A stretch of DNA of 64,000 nucleotides from Nomia melanderi (Eukaryota; Arthropoda; Insecta; Hymenoptera; Halictidae): NCBI RefSeq assembly GCF_051020985.1, contig NC_135000.1, positions 3,596,001-3,660,000 on the forward strand, given 5' to 3'. The notes under the pieces were generated by a model. The model had not been told where the DNA came from. It saw only the letters and a program-made list of their open reading frames with translations, and ran no database searches. Below, in pieces: positions 13,201 through 25,200 of this stretch. How positions within the stretch are numbered: the stretch's first letter is position 1; each line of letters starts with the position of its first letter. The position numbers and the translations under genes were made by a program.

Positions 13201-16200
13201 AGAGATTCAAGTTTTTCTTGTGTAACAATGTTGAGAAAGGGCGATTGTATTTATATTGTATATTAGATTCATGATGAATTGTTTATTTTGAATTTTGTTG
13301 AATTCAAAAGATTCGAACGTTAGCTAATATTCAGATATTAAAGTCTGCTGTCATTTAACAGTACAGAAGTAATTAGATAAATTCCAATCACGAAGTACAT
13401 ACAAAATCGCATGCCCAGAATTTTATAAAACTAGATAGAATTTCAAATATCATATAAATTGACATTTGAAATTCCTCAAATTTTTATAGAATATCAAATA
13501 TCAATTAATTCTCAGAGCAGTTAAATCCAAAAATCCGCTGTCATCAAGCATCACACAAAATCTCAATTAAGCCTAGAACATGAATTTAATTAAAAAATTG
13601 TATACACAAAGTACCAAACGAAAACTGCTTAAAAAATTCTGTTATCGACTTCCCTTTAAATCAGTCAGACACCAAAAGCTTCTGTCGCGTACGAAGCTTA
13701 GAAAGCCCCGTTTCAAAAGCATTTCAAAAAATTAGAAATTACATTCAAAAACTAAAATAAACTACAGGGAGAATTCCACAGAAAAAAGATACTCAAGAAA
13801 TCCCAACACTGACTACCCTTCAAATCAACCGAATACCAAAATCCCCAAACGCACCCCAATATTCAAAAAAAGCCCATTAAATTCGAATTACAAACCGCGT
13901 TCAAAAATTGCACCCTCTGTGTTGAGCAAAACAGCAGGTACCTAAAAAAACTCAGCTATCGATCGGTCTCCAAACCAATCAGACATCAGAAGCCAGCAAT
14001 ATTTCTTCAAGGCGATAAAAAGTTCACTTATCGGGTGATTAAAAAAAAAAAGCCACGTTTATCACGTATGCGCGCGCCGGCAGCGCCTTCTCGCGGCGAG
14101 CTCTATCCGCACAGCGTGACGGCGTCGTCGTCAACGCCCCCGCCGCTCGGTGGACGCCGGTCGAAGCGAGTCGCGTGTGTGCCAATCTTTCAAAACGGTG
14201 CTGTCTCCCTCGCCACACCCTGCCGCCGGTATTCCTTGTTTGAAAAAATCGCGTGGCTCGCAACGTATCCCGCAATCCACCCTCGGAATCCACTGAAAAC
14301 ATCCCCCGATCATCCCCTAACCCGACCAGTGATGCAAAACGGGAAACCGACGCCCACGATCCTCTAACTTTCCCTTTATAGGCAGCCCGATTCCCTTGAA
14401 ATTCCCCTTGAAATTTCTCTTGAAATTTCTCTCGAATAAAATACACTCGTGCTCGTGAAACGATGATCCCGCACGATCGTCGAAGATGACCAATCGTGAC
14501 GGTCGCCTCGGGGTGAAGCAGCGACGTCGGGATGAAGATCGACGCCGACCATTCTGGAGGTGCGTTTGCAACTGAACCGAGGTGCGATCCTAGTGAATCC
14601 TTTTTTCTTTGGCGAATTCGATTGATTCGTTTCAGTTCGAGTCGAGTAGTTCCGCTTGTTGTTGTAGTTCGGGGGTTGTTGGAGGTTAACCGGCTCGGCC
14701 GGCGGGTAACGGCGACGCTACGCGGATCCTAGCGCAAGTAATATTGATTATAAAAGCGGCGGCGACGCCGCCGGTGGCCAGCGTCGAGAGGATGCTGCCG
14801 GTGGCTTTCTTTCGGCTCGGTTTTTCCTGCTCCTGTCGATCGAATATCGTGCACGCGGCTCGCCGACCGTTACGGGCACCTTGGTTTTCAGTTGATATTA
14901 TGTTCCTTTCACCGTGCCGATTTTTCACGAGTTCCCTAGGGATGTGAGTCAGGATCGAATTTAATTGCTGCTCGTTTGGACTTCTTTCGGTGAGTAGTGT
15001 TGTCTAAGGCGTTGCGTTGGGAATTTGACGGATGAACCAGCGAACAGGTTGTTGGGCTGGCGTCCATCCCCGTGTGAATGAACTTTGTGGGCGGATTTTT
15101 TTATTCGTCATTGTTAGTGCGCTTCGTTGGTTTATTTTTGTTTGAACTTGGATTGTTGTAGACGGTTGTCGAGGGATGGGGGATGGGAAAGAATGATTTG
15201 GTAGGGTGAGGATATTGCGAGACAGAAGATGGGGCTGCCATTTGCCTAACTTGTGTTTTCGGTATTTAGGGGATGATGATTCTTGTGATACAGTGGGGTT
15301 TTGTACATTTGTTTATGGAAAAGTGTATTGTAGCTTTTTCTGGATTTATTTTGTTTGCGTACGGTTGATTGTTTGGAATTGTATTTTTCTAATGATTTTG
15401 TGATTTGTTTAGGGTTTGTTGTTTGGATTCTTGAGGCGTTTATGATTAGAATGATAGATGCCATTTTGAAATTTGAAATTGGCGGCATTCGGTGGAGAAA
15501 ATGGACGTTGACCGGATCGAAATGTAATTGGAACTTTTTGTGCAGGGCGTTTCGAAGTGTTTTTCATTCTCTGAGTGATGTTATTGTAATAACGGATTTA
15601 GGAAACAATTGAACAACATTGTTTAAGTGACGAATTAATTCGTCATTCTCCAAAATTGCTTTCCTTACCACTCCTTATAATCTTACACAATTCAGTTCTT
15701 CCAAATCGAAGAAATATACTTCAACTTCAATAACGAATTAACTCGTCATGCATAATTGACAGAAACCATTTCCCATAGAAACAACGTACATTACTGTATC
15801 CAATGTCTTAATTGCATTAAATTAAGAATCTCCAAACTGAAAGTACAATTCGTCATCCCCAATTGACAAACATTATTCCCCTCAACATCCAATTACTTAT
15901 TCCAACTCCACCTAAACCAAGAATCATAATTCATCGACGACGAGTTAATACATCACCTTCATTTAACATACATAATTCCTTTCAGAATCCAAATACACCT
16001 CCCAATTCCACTCAGACATCGATTAGACCAAGAAGAAACCATAGTTCCCGAAAACAATAAATGCATAATTCATCGATGACGATTTAATACGTCACCTTCA
16101 TTTAACACACATAATTCCATTCAGAATCTAAATATACCTCCGAATTCCACCCAGACATCGATTAAACCAAGAAAACCGTACTCCACGTATGACGTATTGA

Positions 16201-19200
16201 TACGTCACGTTCAACGTATGAACGCCCACAAAACTTTTTTGTAAATCGCGTGAAGGGGTTTGAAGCCGTATACGACGCCAAGATTTGCCGACACGTGGAC
16301 CGTAGAGCGTCGCTAAATAAGAACGTAGAAGCGCGCACGCACGTGCACGTGTCCCGGAAGGCTTCGATATAGATTTTTTCCTCGCGGCACGCGCGCTCGA
16401 TTCAGAGCCAGCCGTAACACACGTAAACACAGACACGCCCCACACGCAGGCGTACCGACTCGCTATATACTCGATTCGATGGGGGGATTATGGGAGGAAC
16501 GGTGAATGCACCCGTCCGACGATGGGATTGAGACGCCTGTTTATATCGCAATTAGACTGCGGATTTTGTGCAGTTACCGTGCACACAATGCTGAGCACGT
16601 AATTAAGGAAAATGTTCGCGCGAAACTCGGGCTTGATTTATCACGGATATATGTTAAATCGTAATCGTGTTAGTTTAAAACATTGATGGGGCAATATTTT
16701 CTTCAACCAGTTGTTTAATCATTTTGAATTCATATTCTTTCCCGCCATTTTAGGATTTCCTGTTTGTAGGTACTTGAGTGATGGGGAATGGAACGGTGTA
16801 GGGAGTATGATCGTTTTAAATATACAATTTATTTTAACCGTCTGTAGGCCCATGTAACTTTGGAGTCACATATCAGTGTATGGGTAGCTTGTTGATTTAT
16901 TGCATTTCGAACTCAAAGTGCCGGATAAAATTAAGTAATCGGTTAACTTAAACTTTTATACGCTCAGGAGTAAAAGTTTAATGTCATTGTAACTTGGAAG
17001 TTACAAAATATATTGGTTTGATGAAGTTATTGAAACTATTGAATACATTGCTTATTCGTATTCATATGTGGATATTTATTAATTCTCTACTGCATAGATT
17101 TTGTTATAATCTGTAATATTATGTTAAAAAAATTCGTGAACTCCAAAAATACGAGTTTTCCAACGTTTGAAAATTCCAGTGGGATAGTTGATAATTTAAT
17201 TTTGATTTTTGTAACTTGTATAATGTTTTTAATTTGAGGTACATTTTTTACGTATACTCATTAGTATGCAATGTAATTTTGATATTGGTAATTTGTATAA
17301 TATTTTTAATTTGAGGTACATTTTTTACATATGTTCATTAGTATGCAATGTAATTTTGATTTCGGTAATTTTTTACAATATTTTTTCATTTGGTCTACAT
17401 TTCCTATATACATTCATTAGTTTATAATAAATATTGCTTAACACTAGAACTATCATATGGGTCAAAATGACCAGTTCCTAATTTCTTCTTCTAGAATTAT
17501 TACAAAGGCCCAGACACTTCTTTAAAAAAATGACTAAAGTATTTGATTTAGCAATACCTAATTTGAAATATAAATCAACTTCGTAATAAATTCTAAATTC
17601 TCTCTAAATTCTAAATTTCTTCTAAAAAAACTATCTTAACAAATTTTCACTTACAGCTTTCATAAAGAAATGTTCAAAACGGTTCAAGTGCTCGATAGTC
17701 CTGGTGTTAACACGTTGACTGCCACGAAATCCTTCAGAGTTTTATGTATCGCTTATTCTTTCGTAGCAAAGATAAAGCGGAACAGTTACTTATTATTCAG
17801 TATCGCAACGCGTACGTTACACTGTTGTCTAGTAATTTACGCTATGAAATATTTTCATTCGACATTAGTTATCCGACGAATTATAATTATCGTCAAGAAA
17901 TTTAGAAGTTCCGGTCATCGGTGATCGACGTGGCAGTCAATGTTAACCCTTTGCACTCAAGAGGTGACTCTCAGTCACCATACAATTCGATATACTAAAA
18001 TAATAAAGTCTTACATATAATATTAAGCTTCTTATAATCCACGAATATCAGAAATATTGAAATAATGAATTGAATGAGGGAATGGACATACGTTAAGAAG
18101 CAAAGTTATTATCTTAAAGGATGTTATCTGTAACTCGTTGGAAACTGTTGAATATTTCTATTGAAAAACTTCCGAGTGCAAAGGGTTAATTTCATTGATT
18201 CAAAGAAACTACAAGTTCACAAAATTCCCCTCGAATTTACCGCGCTTCTCTACTTTATTTCATTTACCGCCCCTTCCGAGTGAACAGCATTCGCATGAAA
18301 TCCAGGGTTTCGTAATTGCCCGGTTCCGTTTAGATAACTGTGCGAAGGGTACGCTACGGCTCCACGCCTAACCTTGATACAGCCTCTCGCTTCATTCACC
18401 GGGATCATCAACGCTGCTCTTCCCACGCTCCGCGAGTCTGTTCTTTTTTTTTCTTTTTCGAATTTCACGCGTTCCGCTGCGTCATCCGTTTTCACAGGCA
18501 GCTAGAATTAACCGTGTCGCGCTACGTTTTCGCGTAGGTGACCGTGCGTCGCGTCGTCGACGGCGAGGGTACGATGAACCGTGTCGATATCGGACCACGA
18601 TTATTTTCGTCGGGGATCGCCGTCGGGTCGGGCGTGTTGCGCGAACCGGCCTCGTTATTTCGGTGGGAAGCTGGCGTGGCCCAATTTCCAGAAAATCTTT
18701 AATGGCACGCCGAATTGCTGCGATCTACACGGTGGCAATAACGTGCAATCAGGTGTGTCTGTGTTGAAATGAACTTGGAACGTGTTATTATGCCACCCGG
18801 TGGATAATGCTTCTTTTGTATGGTTCCCTCATTTCTCAAAATTTCGATGAATGGAACTTTTCTTTAACTCTTGGGCGCACAATGACGAGCGACACTGATG
18901 AGGGTTCCTAAATGAATTTAACGCTTAATGAAAGTTTGTCTAAAAAGCGACAGCGTCGCTCTTGGCGACTCTTAATTTTTGATAGTGATAAGTATAGCGG
19001 AAAATATGAAAAATTCCATTGATGATTATATTTATTATATTTAATAGTTATATATAATATTGTATTGTATAATATTATATCGTTATATTATATGTTTTAT
19101 TGATTATATTTTACTAATAAGATTAATTATATAATATTATATTATATTGTTATATTATGTTTTATTGATTATATTTTACTAATAAGATTAATTATATAAT

Positions 19201-22200
19201 ATTATATAATTATATTTAATACAACAGAAAATGTGAAAAATGCCATTGATGGTTATATTTATCGCTATCAAAAATAAAGTGTCGCTGAGAAAGACAGTGA
19301 TACTTTTTGGACAAATTTTTAACGTCACTTGCAGCGACGTTGACGCTCGTAGGGTTGATACAAATCAATATTTTGTTATTACCGGTTTATTATCTTCAAA
19401 GTTTTGCACTTACAATGGATTGGATAATTTTGTTGCGTTTCTTCCAAATTGTAGTAAAATGTTAGACGAGATTGGTAGTGAAAGTAAGTAATACGCCAAG
19501 GGGTTAATCTGAAATATATTGTCTTTTGTCAACTGTAGATTGTTCTAACTATTTTAAACTATTTTAAACTATTGTAAACTATTCTAAACTATTTTAAACT
19601 ATTTTAAATTATTGTAAACTATTTTAAACTATTGCAAACTATTTCAAACTATTTTTTATACAGCTCAAGGACTTTGAAATTGGCCTACGTATAATTAATC
19701 CTTTACACTCGAACATTTCTTAGCTACGTATATGTATTTATTAGTTTATAATGAAATACTGATTAAATTATTGATTCTGTTGAATGTAAATAATATACGA
19801 ATCAATGGGTAGAACTGTCATACAATATGATATTGAATATTGAATTTAATAATTTTACAATAAAATTGTATACTAATCTCTTGCTGACGAAGATTCTCTA
19901 AAGCATACAAAACCACCTGCAGATTCTACAAATTAGACACTGAATGCTCAAATAATAGATAACAAGGGAACTGTGTCGATTTCTTACTGTTTGTAGTTAA
20001 ATCATTTGTTTGCAATTTACAAAGAAAGGTATCGAACCCAAAAGTTGAAAAAATTACGAAATCGTGCACAAGTAGAGTAAGTCAAGCCTAACACAACTCA
20101 ATTTTTATTTCCTACCGAATTTCACTTTGAAGGGGTGAAACCACCGATCAATCAAAACCGACGTAAGCATAACCAAACAATGTTTATAAAATATGCATGA
20201 AATTGACGCGTTCCGTGAACCTACAGTTAACCGGTTAGTCGCCGGTGCATTCACCTCAAGCATCACGCAGGAAACATGTCCCATTGTGTCCACGAAGAAA
20301 GGGGATCGAGCGACGATCGGAAAATCGATTCTGTCGCGGCCGGATCGATCCCCGCGGTGCAGTCTTATCAGGAATTATCGGATATCTGTGCGCGAGATTA
20401 GATTTCTGGTCGGACAGGCGGGCAGAATGGAGTCAGTCAGTCAGTTAGCCAGTCGAGTCGCTCGCTCTCTCGCCGGCTATTCTGAAAATAAACGCGTTCG
20501 AGATCTCGCGGGCTCCTCGGCCCGCCAGTGTCGGTCGTATCGTCGCGCGCGACGCTTCGGGTTTCAACGGACCGCTCGGCCAACGAACGGGAAACTTTTC
20601 TGTACGCTTTGCACACGAGAGGTGACTCTCCGTCATCGTTTCGTTCGATATATAGTGGGGCCTCGAGCTGCGTTCTCCTGAGTTACGTCGTCTCTACACG
20701 CGGTAGTCAATTGTCTTTAATCGAATTTCTTGCTCCACGTTTTGCCAAAAACGACTTTGAGGACTATGAGACGTGTGAGCCGTTTGTTTCGATGTATAGT
20801 GGGGCTACGGGTTACGTCCTCTCGATTTATATCGTCTCTACACGCGGTAGTCAATTGTCTCTAATCAATATTTATTTTGCCAAAAACGACTTTGAGGACT
20901 ATGAGACGCGTTAGCCATTTGTTTCGATATATAGTGGGACTCTGAGCTGCGTTCTCCTGAGTCACGTCGTCTCTACATGCGATAGACAATTGTCTTTAAT
21001 CAAATTTCTTGCTCCACGTTTTGCCAAAAACGACTTTGAGGACTATGAGACGCGTGAGCCATTTGTTTCGATATATAGTGGGGCTCTGAGCTGCGTTCTC
21101 CTGAGTCACGTCGTATCTACATGCGGCAGTCAATTGCCTTTAATCAAATTTCTTGCTCCACGTTTTGCCAAAAACGACTTTGAGGACTATGAGACGTATG
21201 AGCAGTTTGTTTCGATATACAGTGGATTCCGAGTTACGTCTTCTCGAGTTTCATCGTTTCTACATAACGCGGTAGTTAATTGTCTTTAATCAATATTTCT
21301 CGCTCCACGTTTTGCCAGAAACACCTGTGAGGACTATGAGAAGTGTTCAAAATTTCCGGGTGCAAGCCGTGTCCATTAGGAATTGTTTCCCGACGTTTCG
21401 CTAACATTGCAGCTGACATCGTCAGGGGGTTCGAGGACTCACTGATACTCAGTGTCCTCAAACTTAGCGAGTCTTCGAACCCCCTGATGATGCCAACTGC
21501 AATGCTAGCAAAACGTCGGGAACAATTCCTAATGGACACGGCTTGCACCCGGAAATTTTGAACACTTCTCATACTTCTCATAGTATCCCTGGCCGTGAGA
21601 GCCTGAAACAAATCGATCTGCGAGGACGTTTCTTACAGATAAAGAACGTATTTTAATGGCAATTAACCCTTTGCACTCGAAAGTTTTTCACTAGAAATAT
21701 TCAATATTCTCCGATGAGATACAGACGATGTCGTTTGAAACTAATTAATGAGAAAACATATATAAATTAAGAAGGAAAGTTATTTCATTTCAATATTCCA
21801 TATATTGATGCATCATACGTAGCTTAATATTATATATAAGACTTTATAATTTTGCAAATCAAATCAAGTGGTGACTGAGAGTCACCTCTCGAGTGCAAAG
21901 GGTTAACCTTTTGCACTAGAGATGACTCTCAGTCAGCACTAGATTTGATATAGCAAAATTATAGTCTTATAGTACAATGCATCAAAATGCGAAATATTGA
22001 AATAAAATAGCTATGCTTCTTAATTTACGTATGTTTTCTCGTTTGTTAGTGTCCAAGGACGTCGTTTATATCTCATTGAGAAATATTGCACATTTCTAAG
22101 GAAAAACTGTTGAGTGCAAAAAGTTAAAGAATGCCATCCAATACGTACCAGTATTATTCGTAAACATCATGATCTCTTCGATTCTTCGTGAACATTCGTT

Positions 22201-25200
22201 AAGTGTAATCTCTTCTAGTATTTTTATACATTTCAAAGAAAATAGATCTAATCTGAGAAATACACGTACAAATATGCATGTTCGCGTACATGCATACATA
22301 CTTGTCTGCTCTGTGTATCCAGAGTTACGTCTTCTCGACGTCGCCCACTCTAGAACCAATTAGAATGCAAGTCCGGGGCCTTACCGTAGCAAAATTATAA
22401 AGTCTTAGGTACACTCAGCTCTCAATTTACACGGCATTCGAATTGCACGATTTCCGTTACACGGCAATTGCATTTCACTTGAGCACGGTCAGATCAGAGA
22501 AATGCAAAGTTGCATTAATTTTGTTTCGTTTTGTGGATTACATATGCAATCTTGTTGGTTTCGTGAATTTTTGTGTAAAAACATGTGTATAATTTTTTAT
22601 TTTACTAATAAATAATACCGCTTCATATGGATTTAAATTTATTAGTTAAATTTATTACATGCGTATTTGTTTTCGACGTGAATTGTGCATTCGAATTGTA
22701 CGATTTGAATTTACACGACGTTTCCGGGGAACCAGTCTATTGTGTAAATCGAGAGTTATGTGTATACGATTAACACTAGAGCTACCGAATACTTACTACG
22801 ATTAACAGGCGACGTTTATAAACATTGTAACAATAAATATTTCTTGGTTTCTTCAGGTATACGTTAGAGTATCCAGTGAAACTATTTGTTTTCAGAATTA
22901 TTTTAGATATTTACTGCTATTGAAATATCAATAATTGATAAATAAGTAAATTAATAATCGTCACGTTGTAACAATAAATATTTTTTAGTCTCTTCAGATT
23001 TACGTTACAGTATTCAAGTGAATCTATTTGTTTTTAGAATTATTTTAGATATTTACTGCTACTCAAATATTAATAATTGCTAAATAAGGAAATTAATAAT
23101 CGTCACGTTGTAACAATAAATATTTTTTAGTCTCTTCAGATTTACGTTACAGTATTCAAGTGAAACTCTTTGTTTTCCGAATTATTTTAAATATTTAGTA
23201 TTATTCAAATATCAATAATTGCTAAATAAAGAAACTAATAATCATCATTTTGACGGTAGTCTAGTGTTAAACTTCATACAATACATCAGTATATCAAATA
23301 TTCAAATAAAATACCTTCGCTCCCTAGTTTACGCGTGTTTATCAGTTAGGTTCAAAGAATGTCGTTTATATTTGAAATATTCAATAAATCTAGAGAAAAA
23401 CTTTCGAGTGCAAAGGGTTAACACTTTACCCACCGCTGGTGATCGAGACAACTACATGCTAGTTGACAATATTGTTCTCGACAAGTCGTAGGGGTGTGTC
23501 TTCACTTGCAAAACTCTGCAACTTTAAAATCAAGATAAATATTTATAAAGAAGTCTAGTTACGTCGTTCTGACTTCTTTTGTTTTAGAGCAACGTCATTT
23601 TAAGAGATTATATATTGTTAAGCATTGACGATTCAGAAGACGGTTGACAGACTTGCGGTGGGCAAAGTGTTAAACGCGAAGTGCTGTTTCTTTTTCAGCG
23701 TAGGATCACCGAGGTCGCTAGAATCAAAGGGTTCTTGTAAAAAACTGTGAGTGCTAAAATCGACTTGTCTTTCTCTATTGTCCTTTAACACGTCCGCTAC
23801 CATCGTCACATATTTGTGACGGGCGCAGTCTTATATTTTACATGAAGCAAATGAAATTAATCTTATAGATTTTATTATTTAAAGTTAGAAGCTACGGCCT
23901 TATATTTCGGAACTCAATAATTCTTTCCAGTTTCATTTTTTCGATATTCTGTTTAGAAGATTTATTGGATTGAATAAAACATTACAATTGAGGAGGTTCT
24001 TACCGAAATAAATGCTGGTAGCGAACGTGTTAACGGTTTGCGCTCCTATGTCGAATATGACTCTACAGTAGATTTATTCGAAAGTATCCTCTGAAATATT
24101 TTTTAATTGTATTATGTTGTTGTACAATTTTTAATAGTATTGGTAAAAAGAATTATTCGCGCTGTTTGTTATCAGCTAATTGCCTTTCGAAATACGTTTC
24201 AAGTAAAGCACTTAATGTAGTACAAAATTGTGAAAAAGTACGTGTGAAAGGAACTCGGAGTTCAAAAGGTTAACACTAGAAGTATCGTATCAGTCAAAAT
24301 GACTGTTCGATCTTTTTGTTTCGATTTATTGATATCTGAATGATTGACATCTCAGAAGCATTGAATATTCTAAATGATCCTGAAAATAAATGGTTTCAGT
24401 TGAATGGTATAGTGAATGTCTGGAGAAATTGAAAATAATGTGTTGTTACAATTTTTATAGGGATTACATATTAATCGTATTAAATGCTTGGTAGTTCTAG
24501 TGTTAATTATGTGTCTAGTTTAATCATTTTTCCACAGTTGACTGTTCCCGTAATTATGTTATAATTATTTCACAATCAATGGAGGAAAATGGTGAAACAT
24601 AATTGTGGATTAAAGTTTTGAAAGGTGTTTTTTATACATATAATTTAATATACATATATGTAATTATACAATAATTTTATACATGTTTCTTAAATATTGT
24701 TTGGTTATTGTTTATGTCGATTTTATCTCATATACAATCCCATTGTTGTCATATTAACACTAGATTTACGGACACTTGTTCTATTCTTTATTCTATTATT
24801 CCTAGAAGACTACATGGTTGTTTATATAGGTCGCAGAAATTAGTGTTTCAGGGACAGAGCATTATAAAGTGCATTCGCATAATAGTATCCGTCAAAATTA
24901 ACTTAAACTGTTACTAAATAATGTTTAAAAATTTATCCATCAAATTGATGGGCTCCGTGAATCTAGTGTTAATAGGTGTTATACGAATTACTAGATATTA
25001 TCAGCTAATTGGTTCTTTAAATTTATTCGACGGGGTAAATAAATATTTCACTTGAGAATGTTTAAATTTCTGGTTCAGTTATTTACGAATGGCTACTAAT
25101 TGGTGTGTTATATTCAGTAACGCATGTAATTAGTATGAAAGTAGTAAATTACAGTTTTTGATGGGAGATTACGTTGATTTATCATGATTCAGAATTTTCC

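Noticed and set aside
20193..20681. 162-codon plus-strand frame
   Set aside because: It runs through a CpG-rich stretch into the tandem array with no domain, no splice signals and equally long frames in other phases. The CAGTCAGTCAGTTAG tract near 20435 might mark a 5'UTR but that is weak.
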